This document shows positions 26,094-36,336 of a DNA stretch of 64,000 bases, piece by piece. Below the pieces are notes generated by a model that saw nothing but the letters and a program-made list of their open reading frames with translations, made no database searches and was not told the DNA's origin. Position 1 is the first letter of the stretch. The number at the start of each line of letters is the position of its first letter. The stretch is from Candidatus Bodocaedibacter vickermanii (GTDB lineage: Bacteria > Pseudomonadota > Alphaproteobacteria > UBA6184): positions 481,153 through 545,152 of the forward strand of contig NZ_CP054719.1 of NCBI RefSeq assembly GCF_014896945.1, in the 5' to 3' direction. Position numbers and translations under genes: made by a program.

Positions 26094-27356
26094 TTAATCG
26101 GTCTTCTTTGGGTGTTTGTGTAACTGATAAATCACAACCAACGATAATAATGGGGCAATAAACATCAATGCAAAAAATTCAGGCCATTGATAACGAGTCA
26201 ACAAGAACCCACCTAGTGTTGCGATAATCACTTTACTAAACGATGCAAATGAGGCAAAAAACGTATATTGTATGGCAACAAATCGCTTGCTAACCTTAAA
26301 GGCAAATAGCGTATATACGCAGGTTGCGGCAAACCCGCATACAAGATTTTCAAGCACAATAGTAATCGTCATTAACGTATGATCTTTTGGATAGGCCGCT
26401 TGAATCCACAGCGTTAAAAATACGACCATTTGTAATCCAGCCGTAATTAACAAACTGTTTTTGATTTTTAATTTGTGAATCACCGTACCTGCAATCGCAG
26501 CACCAATGGCATTTGCAAAAAAACCAAGACTAACCGATACAGAAATTTCTTCTTTTGTAAACCCAACGTTCCGCAGGAATATCCAGGTAAAGGTGTTGAG
26601 TGTTGCATCCCCGAATTTGAATAAAAATATGTACGTTAAAAACAACGCCCATTTTGTTTTAGTAAAAAATTCTTTATATAATACATATATCACTCGATTA
26701 AGTTGATAGGATTTGATTCGTTTTTGTGATGTACCTTGAGATTGCGGTTCTGGGTTAATCAGAACAGTAATGATCCCTTGGATTTGAACTAGTGCTAATA
26801 GCACATAGACCATTGACCACCCCCATATTCCAGAGGCATATAAGGCTCCACCCCCAGACAGCAAAATACCAACTCGATACCCAATCACGATCTGGCTGGA
26901 TCCAAAAGCTTGTTGTTCTTTGGTTAACATGGTCACCCGATACGCACCCAAGGTAATATCTTGCGTTGCTGTGAAGAAACTGACTAACAACACAACACCC
27001 GCCGTAATGTATAATGTTTCATTTTCAACGACTTGGCTTAGAAGTATCAAGCTTCCCATTACACCTAACTGACTAAAAATCAACCAACTTTTGTACTGCC
27101 CAAGTCTATGCAATATGGGAATTTTCAGATGGTCAACCCAATGTGCCCACAAAAATTTTATGGATAAAGGTAAGGTATATATCGCAAAGGACGTAATAAC
27201 AGCCTGACTTAGCCCCTCTTCTAATAACCACTGATAAAATGTTGATGTAATTAATAGATAAGGTACCCCAGCAGATATGCCAAAAAATAGCATGCTGAGC
27301 ACTCTTGGATGCATGTAAGGTCGTATATACTGAGCAAGATTAATTTTGAGGAACAT
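26094..27356 (-). CDS. AmpG-like MFS permease, paralogue 1
   Basis: AmpG proteins import anhydromuropeptides for cell-wall recycling; in intracellular alphaproteobacteria the family is expanded and some members may carry other substrates. The protein has about twelve membrane segments and the AmpG-like features FFGISAGVPYLLITSTFYQWL and SFFTATQDITLGAYRVTM, where ATQDI corresponds to the conserved AmpG segment. Its start overlaps the end of the next paralogue by 17 bases, so the two are translated from one message, downstream of typA. Confidence 0.85.
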   Translation of the reverse strand: MFLKINLAQYIRPYMHPRVLSMLFFGISAGVPYLLITSTFYQWLLEEGLSQAVITSFAIYTLPLSIKFLWAHWVDHLKIPILHRLGQYKSWLIFSQLGVMGSLILLSQVVENETLYITAGVVLLVSFFTATQDITLGAYRVTMLTKEQQAFGSSQIVIGYRVGILLSGGGALYASGIWGWSMVYVLLALVQIQGIITVLINPEPQSQGTSQKRIKSYQLNRVIYVLYKEFFTKTKWALFLTYIFLFKFGDATLNTFTWIFLRNVGFTKEEISVSVSLGFFANAIGAAIAGTVIHKLKIKNSLLITAGLQMVVFLTLWIQAAYPKDHTLMTITIVLENLVCGFAATCVYTLFAFKVSKRFVAIQYTFFASFASFSKVIIATLGGFLLTRYQWPEFFALMFIAPLLSLVVIYQLHKHPKKTD

Positions 27357-28632
27357 GATGCAATGGCTGATATTGAATACGATAATAAAAGAATAATGGG
27401 ATTAACGATAACACCATGCTAACAGCAAAAAATATCGACCACCCCAAGTACGTTGCCATCACACCTGCCCATGCACCCAACACCGGACGCAAGATTACTT
27501 TCATTGATGAAAACAACGCATACTGTGACGCTGTATAATATGTCTTTCCACATAACAATGACACATAGGAAACCAATGCTGACGTTTTCATTCCCTCTGT
27601 AATAAACTCAGCAAGCACAGATGTATATAACCAGGGCAAGCTATCCCCAACCTGCGCTAACATTAATAAGCTGATATACGAAAAGCAGTGCAAAATCGTC
27701 GTGATATAAATCATGCGATTAATCCCAAACACCAACACCATATGACCACCAATGATGCCACCAATAATCGTACAAACTAATCCAAAGGCTTTTGCAATAT
27801 TGGCGACTTCAACTTTATTAAATCCGATATCCAGATAAAAAATTGTGGAAATTCCTTCGATTAGAAAATCCCCCATTCCATACAATAGAATAAACAGGGT
27901 TATCAATTTCCAATCAACGGGATGTTTTTGTACAAAGTCTTTAAACGGTTGAACTAACCGTGTTTTGAACCATTCACTAAAGTCACCTTTTGCGATTACC
28001 TTAGGCTCATGATCGTGAATTTCAGGCTCAGCCACTAACACCGTGGTAATGATTGTTATGATAAAAATCATCGGGATAATTAGGTAGGTTAAATTCCATC
28101 CCCATGATGCTGCAAGTAACAATGCGCCCGCCCCAGCAATTAGTTTAGCCAGACGATATCCAAGTCCACCCACAACTGCTGCGATACTGTTTAATTCTGG
28201 TGTCATAATCTCCACACGATAGGCATTTAATGCGGTGTGATTAAAGGCTGATGCAAACGAGATACAAATTAATATACCAATAGTTATGGTAAGGTGATGG
28301 GTTCCAAAGACTTGCCCCATCAATAGAAAGCCGAATAACATAATAACCTGAGACACCAAGGACCACGACCGTCTGCGACCCAGCCATTGATGTAAAAATG
28401 GAATTTTGAATTGGTCGACAATTGGACCAAAAAAGACTTTAGCAATATACGGGAAACTTGTAATGTTCAACAGTGCGACAAGATGAAGAGGCGTCCCCTC
28501 TTCCCACATCCAAACTTTAAAGGTATCCACACCCAAAGATACTGGCAAACCCGTCGAAATGGCGAGGAAAAATATCCCCACCATTTTCGGATTTATATAT
28601 AACAGCCAGTATCTTCGGAATGTTTCAAACAA
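27340..28632 (-). CDS. AmpG-like MFS permease, paralogue 2
   Basis: The protein has the same family layout as its neighbour: FLAISTGLPVSLGVDTFKVWMWEEGT at the first membrane segment, FGPIVDQFKIPFLHQWLGRRRSW after the second, and SFASAFNHTALNAYRVEIM where the other has ATQDITLGAYRV. The two have diverged considerably, so they are old paralogues and may have different substrates. Its start lies five bases after the typA stop. Confidence 0.85.
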   Translation of the reverse strand: MFETFRRYWLLYINPKMVGIFFLAISTGLPVSLGVDTFKVWMWEEGTPLHLVALLNITSFPYIAKVFFGPIVDQFKIPFLHQWLGRRRSWSLVSQVIMLFGFLLMGQVFGTHHLTITIGILICISFASAFNHTALNAYRVEIMTPELNSIAAVVGGLGYRLAKLIAGAGALLLAASWGWNLTYLIIPMIFIITIITTVLVAEPEIHDHEPKVIAKGDFSEWFKTRLVQPFKDFVQKHPVDWKLITLFILLYGMGDFLIEGISTIFYLDIGFNKVEVANIAKAFGLVCTIIGGIIGGHMVLVFGINRMIYITTILHCFSYISLLMLAQVGDSLPWLYTSVLAEFITEGMKTSALVSYVSLLCGKTYYTASQYALFSSMKVILRPVLGAWAGVMATYLGWSIFFAVSMVLSLIPLFFYYRIQYQPLHHVPQN

Positions 28633-28637
28633 CCAAC

Positions 28638-30458
28638 TTAACCTTCTTTTTGACGACCCGCACGTTTACGTTCATTGGGATCTAAATGCAGTTTACGCAA
28701 GCGAATTGATTTTGGTGTAACCTCTAACAATTCATCGTCCTGGATATAAGCCATCGCATCTTCTAATGTCATTTTGCGTGGCGGTGTTAATTTAATCATT
28801 TCGTCTTTACCAGCAGCACGTACGTTCGTCAGCTGCTTACCTTTTAAGACGTTAACATCTAAATCGTTATCGCGGTTATGTTCACCCACGATCATACCTT
28901 CGTATACTTTGTCGCCTGGATGAATAAACATTTGTCCACGATCATCTAATCCGAACAATGCATAGGCAACGGCTTCACCCAAACCATTGGACATCAATAC
29001 ACCGTTGCGACGTCCTTCAACGGATCCTTTAAACGGTTCATAGCCTTTGAACAAACGGTTCATCATACCCGTACCACGTGTATCCGTTAAGAATTCGCTG
29101 TGATACCCAATTAACCCGCGTGATGGAACGTGGAAAATAATACGGACTTTACCACCACCCGATGGACGCATGTCAACCATTTCGCCTTTACGAATGCTGA
29201 CTTTTTCAACAACCGTACCAGAAAATTCTTCATCAACGTCAACAACAACTTCTTCAATAGGTTCTAAACGTTGACCATTGTCGTCTGTACGATACACAAC
29301 GCGTGGACGGCTGATTGATAATTCAAAGCCTTCGCGACGCATTGTTTCAATCAATACACCCAATTGCAATTCACCACGACCAGCAACTTCAAATGAATCT
29401 TTATCTTCAGATTGAGTGATACGAAGCGCAATGTTTCCTTGACCTTCTTTCATCAGACGATCACCAATCACACGTGACGTTACCTTTGAGCCTTCTTGAC
29501 CTGCTAATGGAGAGTTGTTCACAGAAAACGTCATGCTTAAGGTTGGGGGATCAATCGGTTGAGCCTTTAATGGCGTTTCAATTTCTGGATGACACAACGT
29601 GTGCGTTACTGTCGATTCCGCCATACCTGCGATGATACAAATATCGCCAGCACCTACTTCTTCAACAGGCACACGCTTCAACCCACGAAACGCAAAAATC
29701 TTTGAAATTCGTCCAGCTTCAACCAGCTGACCTTCTAAATTTAACGCTTTAATCGGCATGTTTAGTTTTGCAACGCCTGAATGAATACGTCCGGTTAACA
29801 AGCGTCCAACATACGGATCGTGCTCTAAAATAGTCACAACCATTTGGAAGGATTCGTCTTTATTACCTTGCGCAACTGGAACACGATTCACAATGCTTTT
29901 GAACATTGGTGTTAAATCTTTACGAGCCCCTTCTAATTCTTCATCTGCCCAGCCACTGCGACCAGATGCATACAGAATTGGGAAATCCAACTGTTCTGGT
30001 GTCGCATCTAATGCTAAGAATAGATCGAAAACTTCATCTAACACTTCGTCTGCACGCGCATCATGACGATCGATCTTGTTGATTACAACAATAGGTTTCA
30101 ACCCTAATTTTAATGCTTTGGATAACACGAATTTTGTTTGTGGCAATGGACCTTCTGCGGCGTCAACCAAAACGATTGCACCATCAACCATTCCTAAAAT
30201 ACGTTCAACTTCACCACCGAAATCCGCGTGTCCTGGTGTGTCAACGATATTGATGCGATGCCCTTCCCAATCAATCGATGTACATTTAGCAAGAATCGTA
30301 ATACCACGTTCTTTTTCTAAATCATTGGAATCCATTGCGCGTTCAGTTACTTTTTCATTTTCACGGAACTGTCCGCTTTGTCCTAATAACGCATCTACGA
30401 GTGTGGTTTTGCCATGGTCAACGTGAGCAATAATGGCAATATTACGAATATCTTGCAT
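28638..30458 (-). CDS. typA: Translational GTPase TypA/BipA
   Basis: TypA is a ribosome-associated GTPase of the elongation-factor family that helps 50S assembly, especially under stress. G motifs are complete: [22 protein letters not shown] and NKIDRHDA. Domains II, III and V follow, then the BipA-specific C-terminal region with [15 protein letters not shown] and [13 protein letters not shown]. At 606 residues it is full length. It heads a three-gene unit with the two AmpG-like carriers. Confidence 0.97.
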   Translation of the reverse strand: MQDIRNIAIIAHVDHGKTTLVDALLGQSGQFRENEKVTERAMDSNDLEKERGITILAKCTSIDWEGHRINIVDTPGHADFGGEVERILGMVDGAIVLVDAAEGPLPQTKFVLSKALKLGLKPIVVINKIDRHDARADEVLDEVFDLFLALDATPEQLDFPILYASGRSGWADEELEGARKDLTPMFKSIVNRVPVAQGNKDESFQMVVTILEHDPYVGRLLTGRIHSGVAKLNMPIKALNLEGQLVEAGRISKIFAFRGLKRVPVEEVGAGDICIIAGMAESTVTHTLCHPEIETPLKAQPIDPPTLSMTFSVNNSPLAGQEGSKVTSRVIGDRLMKEGQGNIALRITQSEDKDSFEVAGRGELQLGVLIETMRREGFELSISRPRVVYRTDDNGQRLEPIEEVVVDVDEEFSGTVVEKVSIRKGEMVDMRPSGGGKVRIIFHVPSRGLIGYHSEFLTDTRGTGMMNRLFKGYEPFKGSVEGRRNGVLMSNGLGEAVAYALFGLDDRGQMFIHPGDKVYEGMIVGEHNRDNDLDVNVLKGKQLTNVRAAGKDEMIKLTPPRKMTLEDAMAYIQDDELLEVTPKSIRLRKLHLDPNERKRAGRQKEG

Positions 30459-30711
30459 AATTTTCCTTTAGTGTCTTTTATATAAGGGTTAATTTTATCA
30501 GCCTATCTTATATCAGAAATTGACATTTTTTTAAAGCACTATGATAGTAGGTAATTATTATTAATAAGACGTTAATGCATACAAGGGAAAACTAATGTCA
30601 AAGCTGAGGGCTAAATATTTTTGCCCCTCCTCCTTTGCTACCTCTGATGTGAGCCCAATCATAATCTCATAATAAATGCTCCTCAATTTAACCCATTAAG
30701 GAGACGTGAAA

Positions 30712-31893
30712 ATGAAATATCTATTTGCAATTTTGATATCGTTACTATCTGTTACGTCTATTTCTTCAGCCATTAGAAATTACCCTATGGGGTGCTTAGA
30801 TGAACAACCCACTTGTTTATCTTCAGGAATGGTGCCGCATTCTAATCATGGATTAGGATTCATAAGTGGTTTTAATCAAAATGCTTCTTCAGTTATCCTT
30901 AGTCAATTAGGGATTTCTTACCAATCCTTACTTGACCTTCCAGTGACGTCCGAAATGTTTTGTTCTGCTGTCCACGATCAAAATACCCAACTTGGAACGT
31001 GTACCGTCTTTGCACTCGCATCTGCAATAGAGTCGTTACTATCCGGCAGAAATATTTCTAGATCTGAACTTTATTTAAGAGTTAAAACAAAGGGTAGATC
31101 ATCGCTAAATTCAGAAGGATGTTGCTTACGTGAATACATCCCTTTGTTACATGAAGGAGTTCTACCTTGGGAAAATTTTGCATCGTATGATGCGCTTGTG
31201 AGTTACCTAAAACTCCGCAAAGAGTCTAATTTAAGATTAATATATTCGCAGGATTACAGAGAAACAATTGAAGACTTAAAAGACCATTGTCAGAAGCGTG
31301 CCATACTTATACCTAGCGATTTTCATCCCCGGTGGACTGAGGAGGATTATCAAGCAAGAGTAGATGATGGGACACCTATAGCTGCACGAGCATTTTGTTG
31401 GATAAATCCATTCTATTGGGGTGTTAGAGCAATAAGCGATACCCCGTCTCATAGTTTTGACAAAATAGTAACTAAAACAAGACACAAAATGGAACAAATG
31501 CCGTATCTGAAAGAGCGTTTTAATATGATTTCACTTAATGTTTCATGGGTGGGGTTAAAGACTATTAAAGCAATCATCAGCCATAAGATTCCCGTAGTAG
31601 TAAGCTTTGCCGTATTTAAGGCACCTCATTTGCCCAAGAATATGTGGGCTGAACTTTTTTCAGCGGGTAAAGATTTGATAGACTTGCCCCCTGAAAATGC
31701 ACAGCCTTTACCAATGAGTCATGCTGTATGTTTATGTGGATACGACAATAGGATCCAGACTAAATCTGGAAAGGGGGCATTCCGTTTAAAAAATAGCTGG
31801 AGCGAAGAGTGGGGTGATCAAGGGTATACGTGGGTAAGTTACGAATACTTTTTGCAACATACAAAAAGTGCCTATGCTATAACTATAAAATAA
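30712..31893 (+). CDS. Secreted papain-like cysteine peptidase (C1 family)
   Basis: The chosen ATG has GGAG eight bases upstream; a GTG two codons earlier is less likely. The signal peptide ends near SISSA. The papain triad is present: Cys97 in QLGTCTVFALASAIE, His337 in MSHAVCLCGYD, and Asn361 in LKNSWSEEWGDQGYTWV. The oxyanion Gln before the Cys is seen as Q in TQLGTC. A long insert between Cys and His (residues 150-310) includes FCWINPFYWG and is unlike classical papains. It is separated by 16 bases from the lipoprotein gene and was probably transcribed with it. Exported C1 peptidases occur as effectors in intracellular bacteria. Confidence 0.88.
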   Translation: MKYLFAILISLLSVTSISSAIRNYPMGCLDEQPTCLSSGMVPHSNHGLGFISGFNQNASSVILSQLGISYQSLLDLPVTSEMFCSAVHDQNTQLGTCTVFALASAIESLLSGRNISRSELYLRVKTKGRSSLNSEGCCLREYIPLLHEGVLPWENFASYDALVSYLKLRKESNLRLIYSQDYRETIEDLKDHCQKRAILIPSDFHPRWTEEDYQARVDDGTPIAARAFCWINPFYWGVRAISDTPSHSFDKIVTKTRHKMEQMPYLKERFNMISLNVSWVGLKTIKAIISHKIPVVVSFAVFKAPHLPKNMWAELFSAGKDLIDLPPENAQPLPMSHAVCLCGYDNRIQTKSGKGAFRLKNSWSEEWGDQGYTWVSYEYFLQHTKSAYAITIK

Positions 31894-31909
31894 TAGACAA
31901 GGAGCTTTT

Positions 31910-33364
31910 ATGAAATTAAAGGAATTATTAATTTATGGGGTTGCCACAGGGTTACTGACAGGATGTTCGGCAACATCAAATGATCCAGAACTTCAATCAA
32001 CTGAGGAGGCTCATAATAAAGTCAAAGAATTAAAAATAGAGCAAAATCCAATGATCAGATATTTATTTGATCACACTGCAAAAGCTGCTCTTATGTTGCC
32101 GGATCCGGATCTGTGCGGTGGCTCAGACGAATTATATGGTGTATTAAGCAATCCGATTAAGAAAACGATAAAGTCAATTTGGAAGGCTCTTGAAAAACAA
32201 GGATTCAGCGGGTATGACGTATCGCTATTAGAAACTGAGAACGTTGAATGGTCTGCTTCGTTTAACGCTGTATATACTAGCATGAGGTCTTTAGCTCCCC
32301 CTCAAACTGATAACGACTTTCATTCCAGATTTGTAGAATACTTAGTTAATTTGACTTCCGAATTATCTTTGAGCAAAGAATATTTTCCATTTGAGGTTAC
32401 TAGACAGGAGCTTAAGCACACTAAAACTCTTTTCGGATTAAAATATCAAGGTAGACTCTTAACAGTTGTAAGAACCGATGAAGGCACCTATGAAGCCGTC
32501 CTTGCTGATGAATTCCGCCCAGGTGCTGCAAATGCTGGATCATTTTATGTCCCACCTAAAATCGACACTGACGTTCCAGTAACACAAGCACAAATTGATG
32601 AATGGAATCAGGTGTTTATTGATGCATTAAAAGAAGATCCATTTTTTGGTAAAGAGATGAGTACACCAACCGACACCTCTGGTTCAACCTCTGCATTAGC
32701 AGCGTTGAAAGGTAAATCTGGGGTGGATGCAACTCAATTTACAGTGAACGGTGTTGCTGGTTCTCAGGTTGATTTGGGGTTACCGGTATATGTTCAACTC
32801 AAAGGATCAGTAGATCAAGACAAATCTACCACTGGAATGACGGGTTTGTTTGCCTACAAATTGGGCAATTCTGTGCTAGGTGTTGTTCAATCCTATGCAA
32901 ACTCTGGTGCTGGGTTTAGTGCTGACAGCCGCCAATTGGAATCATCGATCGTGGCTGCGCATTCGTTTGGATTGATGTTTGTTGAAGGTCAATTCGGATC
33001 TATATCAACAACCGACGTTAACTTCAACGATTGGTCAGGTGTACGATCTCAAGTAAGATTTGGCATCGATACTCCATTCGGTGCTCCCTTTGTACAACTG
33101 ACTCACAGAAACTTTGGACACACATCTGACACCGCTGGGTATGTTGGATTCGAAATCGCGAATACTGAATTCAAAGCAGACACCTATGCATTCAGCACAT
33201 CTGTGTTAACCAAAGTTGGTCACCACTCTGTTAATGGCGCAACCGGCTCCATCGATTGGACAGCAGCGCTAAACCTCAACAGTGGCGTTGCGTTTACCAC
33301 CAACCTAACCCTAGGTTCAGCACTTGACTCTAAAGCTGCATTCAATCTGTCTCTAGATCGCTAA
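31910..33364 (+). CDS. Lipoprotein with C-terminal beta-rich (barrel-like) domain
   Basis: The signal ends in the lipobox LLTGC. Residues 25-250 are mixed and unrecognised. From about residue 262 the sequence changes to alternating strands separated by Gly, Asn and Asp turns, such as VDLGLPVYVQLKGSV, GLFAYKLGNSVLGVVQSY and AHSFGLMFVEGQFGS, ending FNLSLDR. This pattern resembles an autotransporter-type or porin-type barrel, though the terminal aromatic residue is lacking. The Ser/Thr/Gly-rich linker before it could span to a passenger. It follows the papain-like gene in an apparent operon. Function is unknown; a surface complex with the protease is inference. Confidence 0.65.
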   Translation: MKLKELLIYGVATGLLTGCSATSNDPELQSTEEAHNKVKELKIEQNPMIRYLFDHTAKAALMLPDPDLCGGSDELYGVLSNPIKKTIKSIWKALEKQGFSGYDVSLLETENVEWSASFNAVYTSMRSLAPPQTDNDFHSRFVEYLVNLTSELSLSKEYFPFEVTRQELKHTKTLFGLKYQGRLLTVVRTDEGTYEAVLADEFRPGAANAGSFYVPPKIDTDVPVTQAQIDEWNQVFIDALKEDPFFGKEMSTPTDTSGSTSALAALKGKSGVDATQFTVNGVAGSQVDLGLPVYVQLKGSVDQDKSTTGMTGLFAYKLGNSVLGVVQSYANSGAGFSADSRQLESSIVAAHSFGLMFVEGQFGSISTTDVNFNDWSGVRSQVRFGIDTPFGAPFVQLTHRNFGHTSDTAGYVGFEIANTEFKADTYAFSTSVLTKVGHHSVNGATGSIDWTAALNLNSGVAFTTNLTLGSALDSKAAFNLSLDR

Positions 33365-33433
33365 GCTTTCTTTAGCCTGCTATTAACATTGAATTAACAA
33401 AGGTTAACAAATTTTTAAAAAATCAATTTCGCG

Positions 33434-33613
33434 CCACCCCCCACCCTATCACCCTTCGTGAACTCAGGGTGGGGGGACAACGCCCACCTTAGGGATCGGT
33501 GAAATAATAGACGAAGTTTTCCGTCATTTCTTCACGAAACTGAGAGTTAAAATAACAATGTATGTGCGCACAAAAGTACTATATCGCACAAAAGTTAACA
33601 AAAGATTGACAAA
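33434..33613 (+). repeat. Conserved ~180-bp intergenic element, copy A
   Basis: The element runs from CCACCCCCCACCCT to AAAAGATTGACAAAC and has a partner at 42246-42428. Shared blocks include AATAGACGAAG, TTTCTTCACGAAAC, TAAAATAACAATGTAT and CGCACAAAA. CACCC and GGGTG pair around a 12-base loop, and GACG with CGTC around 8 bases; loop sequences differ between copies while stems are kept. It could be a non-coding RNA or a mobile repeat. Confidence 0.7.
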
Positions 33614-33645
33614 CTAAAGATTTTTCTCAAACGATGCCATCTAAC

Positions 33646-33710
33646 GGATGTAACGGCACGTTGCCAGCGTGCCGCTGGACTCGATAGGATGGATCCGAAG
33701 CGATCCTGGC
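33646..33710. repeat. Palindromic repeat cluster
   Basis: AACGGCACGTT, CCAGCGTGCCGCTGG (33664-33678) and a GGATC/GATCC pair follow one another in the usual ATCTAACGGAT frame, directly after the 180-bp element and before the aldolase terminus. Confidence 0.7.
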
Positions 33711-33753
33711 ACGGATTTAAACATAGGACTGTTGTCAATTTTTCTGTGACTAG

Positions 33754-34755
33754 CTATAATTGCCCCAAGGTCGCCAATGAATTTAAGCGTGCCTGCTCAA
33801 TGAATGCTTCCTGCGCTGCTGGCACATTTGCATCTTGCCCTTTCCAGGTTGTCAGTGCTTTGCGTTGTAATGCACGACCATAAGAAAAACTTAACACCCA
33901 CGGCAAATCAGTCGTTTGATTCATCAATGCCAAATGCTTAATTGCCAAATCATCGCGTTGCCCCCCTGACAGGAAAACAATTCCAGGAACGTCAGAGGAT
34001 ACAGTATTCTTAAAACAATCCAATGTCTTCTGAGCTACCCTTTCTGGGGTTGGTTGATCAGGACACATTAATCCAGCAATCACCATGTTTGGTTTTAATA
34101 AGATGCCCTCTAAATAAACACCCTTTTGATTTAACGCATCAAACAGAGTGCTTAATACAGTGGATGTTACTTGATGCGAAACATCCAAACTATGCACACC
34201 ATCCATCAATACCTCAGGCTCGACAATAGGCACAATATCATGCTGCTGACAAATCAACGCATACTTTGCCAATGCCTCTACATTTGCACGAATAGCCTCG
34301 GTTGTAGGTTTTCCTTGAGATGGGTCTATATGAATGACGGCTCGCCATTTTGCAAACGTTGCATGGTGTTCTTTGTATCGATCTAATCGCTCTCCCAATC
34401 CTTCAAGCCCTTTTGTAATGGTTTCTATCGAATCATCATTAAATGGAGCAACCCCAAGATCTACTTTAATTCCAGACAGGACACCTTTTTCTTTTAGGGC
34501 TGCGGAAAACTCTTGCCCATGACTGTTGAATTGGTTAATTGTTTCATCCTGCATAATCACGCCAGAAATATAAGTCTCAATTCCAGGTGCAGCAAATAAC
34601 ATCTCACGGTATCGACGACGATTTTCAGCCGTATTTTCAATATGTAAAACTTCAAATTTTTTACCGATATTCGACGGCGTTTCATCAGCAGCAAGGATCC
34701 CTTTTCCTTTTGATAAAATAGCGTTAATCGTAGCGTTTAAGATATTCTTATTCAT
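33754..34755 (-). CDS. Class I fructose-bisphosphate aldolase
   Basis: This glycolytic and gluconeogenic enzyme splits fructose 1,6-bisphosphate through a Schiff base. The start MNKNILNATI is chosen because GGAGAG precedes it; the longer frame begins at a TTG inside plsC. Motifs of the eukaryotic-like class I family are clear: GILAADETPSNIGKKF, the Lys of ILLKPNMVIAG as Schiff-base residue, IVEPEVLMDG and FLSGGQRDDLA. The ATG overlaps the end of plsC, so it is the last gene of ftsE-ftsX-plsC-aldolase. The length of 333 is slightly short of animal enzymes. Confidence 0.94.
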   Translation of the reverse strand: MNKNILNATINAILSKGKGILAADETPSNIGKKFEVLHIENTAENRRRYREMLFAAPGIETYISGVIMQDETINQFNSHGQEFSAALKEKGVLSGIKVDLGVAPFNDDSIETITKGLEGLGERLDRYKEHHATFAKWRAVIHIDPSQGKPTTEAIRANVEALAKYALICQQHDIVPIVEPEVLMDGVHSLDVSHQVTSTVLSTLFDALNQKGVYLEGILLKPNMVIAGLMCPDQPTPERVAQKTLDCFKNTVSSDVPGIVFLSGGQRDDLAIKHLALMNQTTDLPWVLSFSYGRALQRKALTTWKGQDANVPAAQEAFIEQARLNSLATLGQL

Positions 34756-35479
34756 GTTTATTCTCTCCGATTTTTGCAAGTTCTTTTGCTTTTGTATGAA
34801 CCATTCCTGGCACTATTGTTTTTAACGTATCATCGTCAAAGACTGCAGGCAACACAGGGTAAATAAATACGTTAACTTTACCTGGCTTAATAAAGAATTT
34901 ATGGGGTCGCCAATACACTCCTGCATTATGCACTACGCATAAAATAGGAGCCTTTGTATGTTTATGGATTAAATAAATACCTTTTTGAAATTCGCCAGGC
35001 TGATCAGGCTGTTTACGCGTTCCTTCTGGAAAAATACAAATCGGACGCTGTTCATCCTTTAATCGCTGATCAATACCACGTAATAAGGTTTTAAACGAAC
35101 TTGCAGCATTTTTTCGATCAATCGCCAGCATTCCTGTACGTAACAAGTACCACCCAAACAAGGGTATATTTAACAACTCTTTCTTCAAAATCATAACGGG
35201 GTTTTTAAAAATTGTAAAAAACATCAATGTTTCCCACACAGACTGATGGTTGGCCACAATCAAGAATGAATTGTCTTTTGGAATGTTATTTAACCCCTCA
35301 ATCTCTACATCCAATCCAACAATATACTTCAATAAAAATCGAGCATACCCTGTAAATAATTTGGGTATAAATAAAGGTCGACGCATCAACAAACATGGAA
35401 ACAATGCGATCAACATTAGGATAGTGCCACTATAAAAAAGTATATGAAAAACAAAAGACCGAACAAATATCATGCGCAT
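34748..35479 (-). CDS. plsC: 1-acyl-sn-glycerol-3-phosphate acyltransferase
   Basis: PlsC acylates lysophosphatidic acid to phosphatidic acid at the inner membrane. One or two hydrophobic segments lie at the N-terminus. The acyltransferase motifs are NHQSVWETLM, where the usual Asp of HX4D is Glu as in a known subgroup, and FPEGTRKQPDQPG for glycerol-phosphate binding. The second ATG, two codons in, gives a 4-base ATGA overlap with ftsX and may be the true start. Its product feeds CdsA, encoded elsewhere in this window. Confidence 0.92.
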   Translation of the reverse strand: MRMIFVRSFVFHILFYSGTILMLIALFPCLLMRRPLFIPKLFTGYARFLLKYIVGLDVEIEGLNNIPKDNSFLIVANHQSVWETLMFFTIFKNPVMILKKELLNIPLFGWYLLRTGMLAIDRKNAASSFKTLLRGIDQRLKDEQRPICIFPEGTRKQPDQPGEFQKGIYLIHKHTKAPILCVVHNAGVYWRPHKFFIKPGKVNVFIYPVLPAVFDDDTLKTIVPGMVHTKAKELAKIGENKHE

Positions 35480-36336
35480 ACCGAATTGTTATATTTTTTC
35501 TTTAAACAACTCAAAACGGTAACCGGAACTATGAACTGTACAATTGCCATCATTAAGACCGGAATTCCAAGGGCAACATATCCCCAAGTAACCCAAGACA
35601 AATCCCGCCCTAGATGCAAGCTTTCTCCCATACACAGGGCTCCAACTGCAATATACAAACACACATTTAAGGCTAGCGATAACACAAATGATTTGATTAA
35701 AATAACAGCAGCATATTTCTGAAAGATTTTGGAAATAAAGTAATTGGGAGCCCCCAACAAATTAAACAATTCGATGGTGCGTTCGTGGGTTTGAACCTCT
35801 GCATACATTATGAACGCGATAATCGCGCACATTGCACAAATCATAATCATTCCAAAACTAAATGAAACTATTTCAACCATCTTACCCATCGCCAACGCTT
35901 CTGGAGAGGTCAATACAGGCTTAACCAACGCAGTATGCGGAATAATCTTTTGCAAACCATCCAACAGTTTATCGGCATTAAAGGTAGAAAGCTTATCTTT
36001 TGATACTACAAAATCAATCAAAATCGGCGCATCCGATGAAGACAATCCCATTTGAAACATCATTTTTTGAACATAACTTTTTTCAAGAACTTCTATGACT
36101 TCAACTTCAGACTGCTGTTTCAGAATATGGATAACATCCGGCAATTGAGTCCCTGAATTATGGGGCAATTCAATTGTAAACGTCGCTTGAACCGCACTGT
36201 TCCAATCTTGGATATATCGATTAACACCAACGCTTACAAGCAGTGATAAGCTGGTAACAAACAGCATCAACCCCAGGACGATACTAATCCAGACATCTGA
36301 TCCAAACGGAATATCAAAACGTCGTTGTTTTATCAT
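35470..36336 (-). CDS. ftsX: Cell division ABC transporter permease FtsX
   Basis: FtsX is the membrane partner of FtsE and couples ATP hydrolysis to septal peptidoglycan hydrolase activation. One N-terminal membrane segment (about residues 15-35) is followed by a periplasmic domain with an FtsX extracellular fold, then three more segments in the C-terminal half. Sequence motifs are weak, as usual, so identity rests on topology, length of 288 and the 4-base overlap with ftsE upstream. Confidence 0.9.
   Translation of the reverse strand: MIKQRRFDIPFGSDVWISIVLGLMLFVTSLSLLVSVGVNRYIQDWNSAVQATFTIELPHNSGTQLPDVIHILKQQSEVEVIEVLEKSYVQKMMFQMGLSSSDAPILIDFVVSKDKLSTFNADKLLDGLQKIIPHTALVKPVLTSPEALAMGKMVEIVSFSFGMIMICAMCAIIAFIMYAEVQTHERTIELFNLLGAPNYFISKIFQKYAAVILIKSFVLSLALNVCLYIAVGALCMGESLHLGRDLSWVTWGYVALGIPVLMMAIVQFIVPVTVLSCLKKKYNNSVCA

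Noticed and set aside
33365-33753. Prophage or insertion-sequence remnant in the repeat-rich gap
   Set aside because: No integrase or transposase fragment, no terminal inverted repeats with target duplication.
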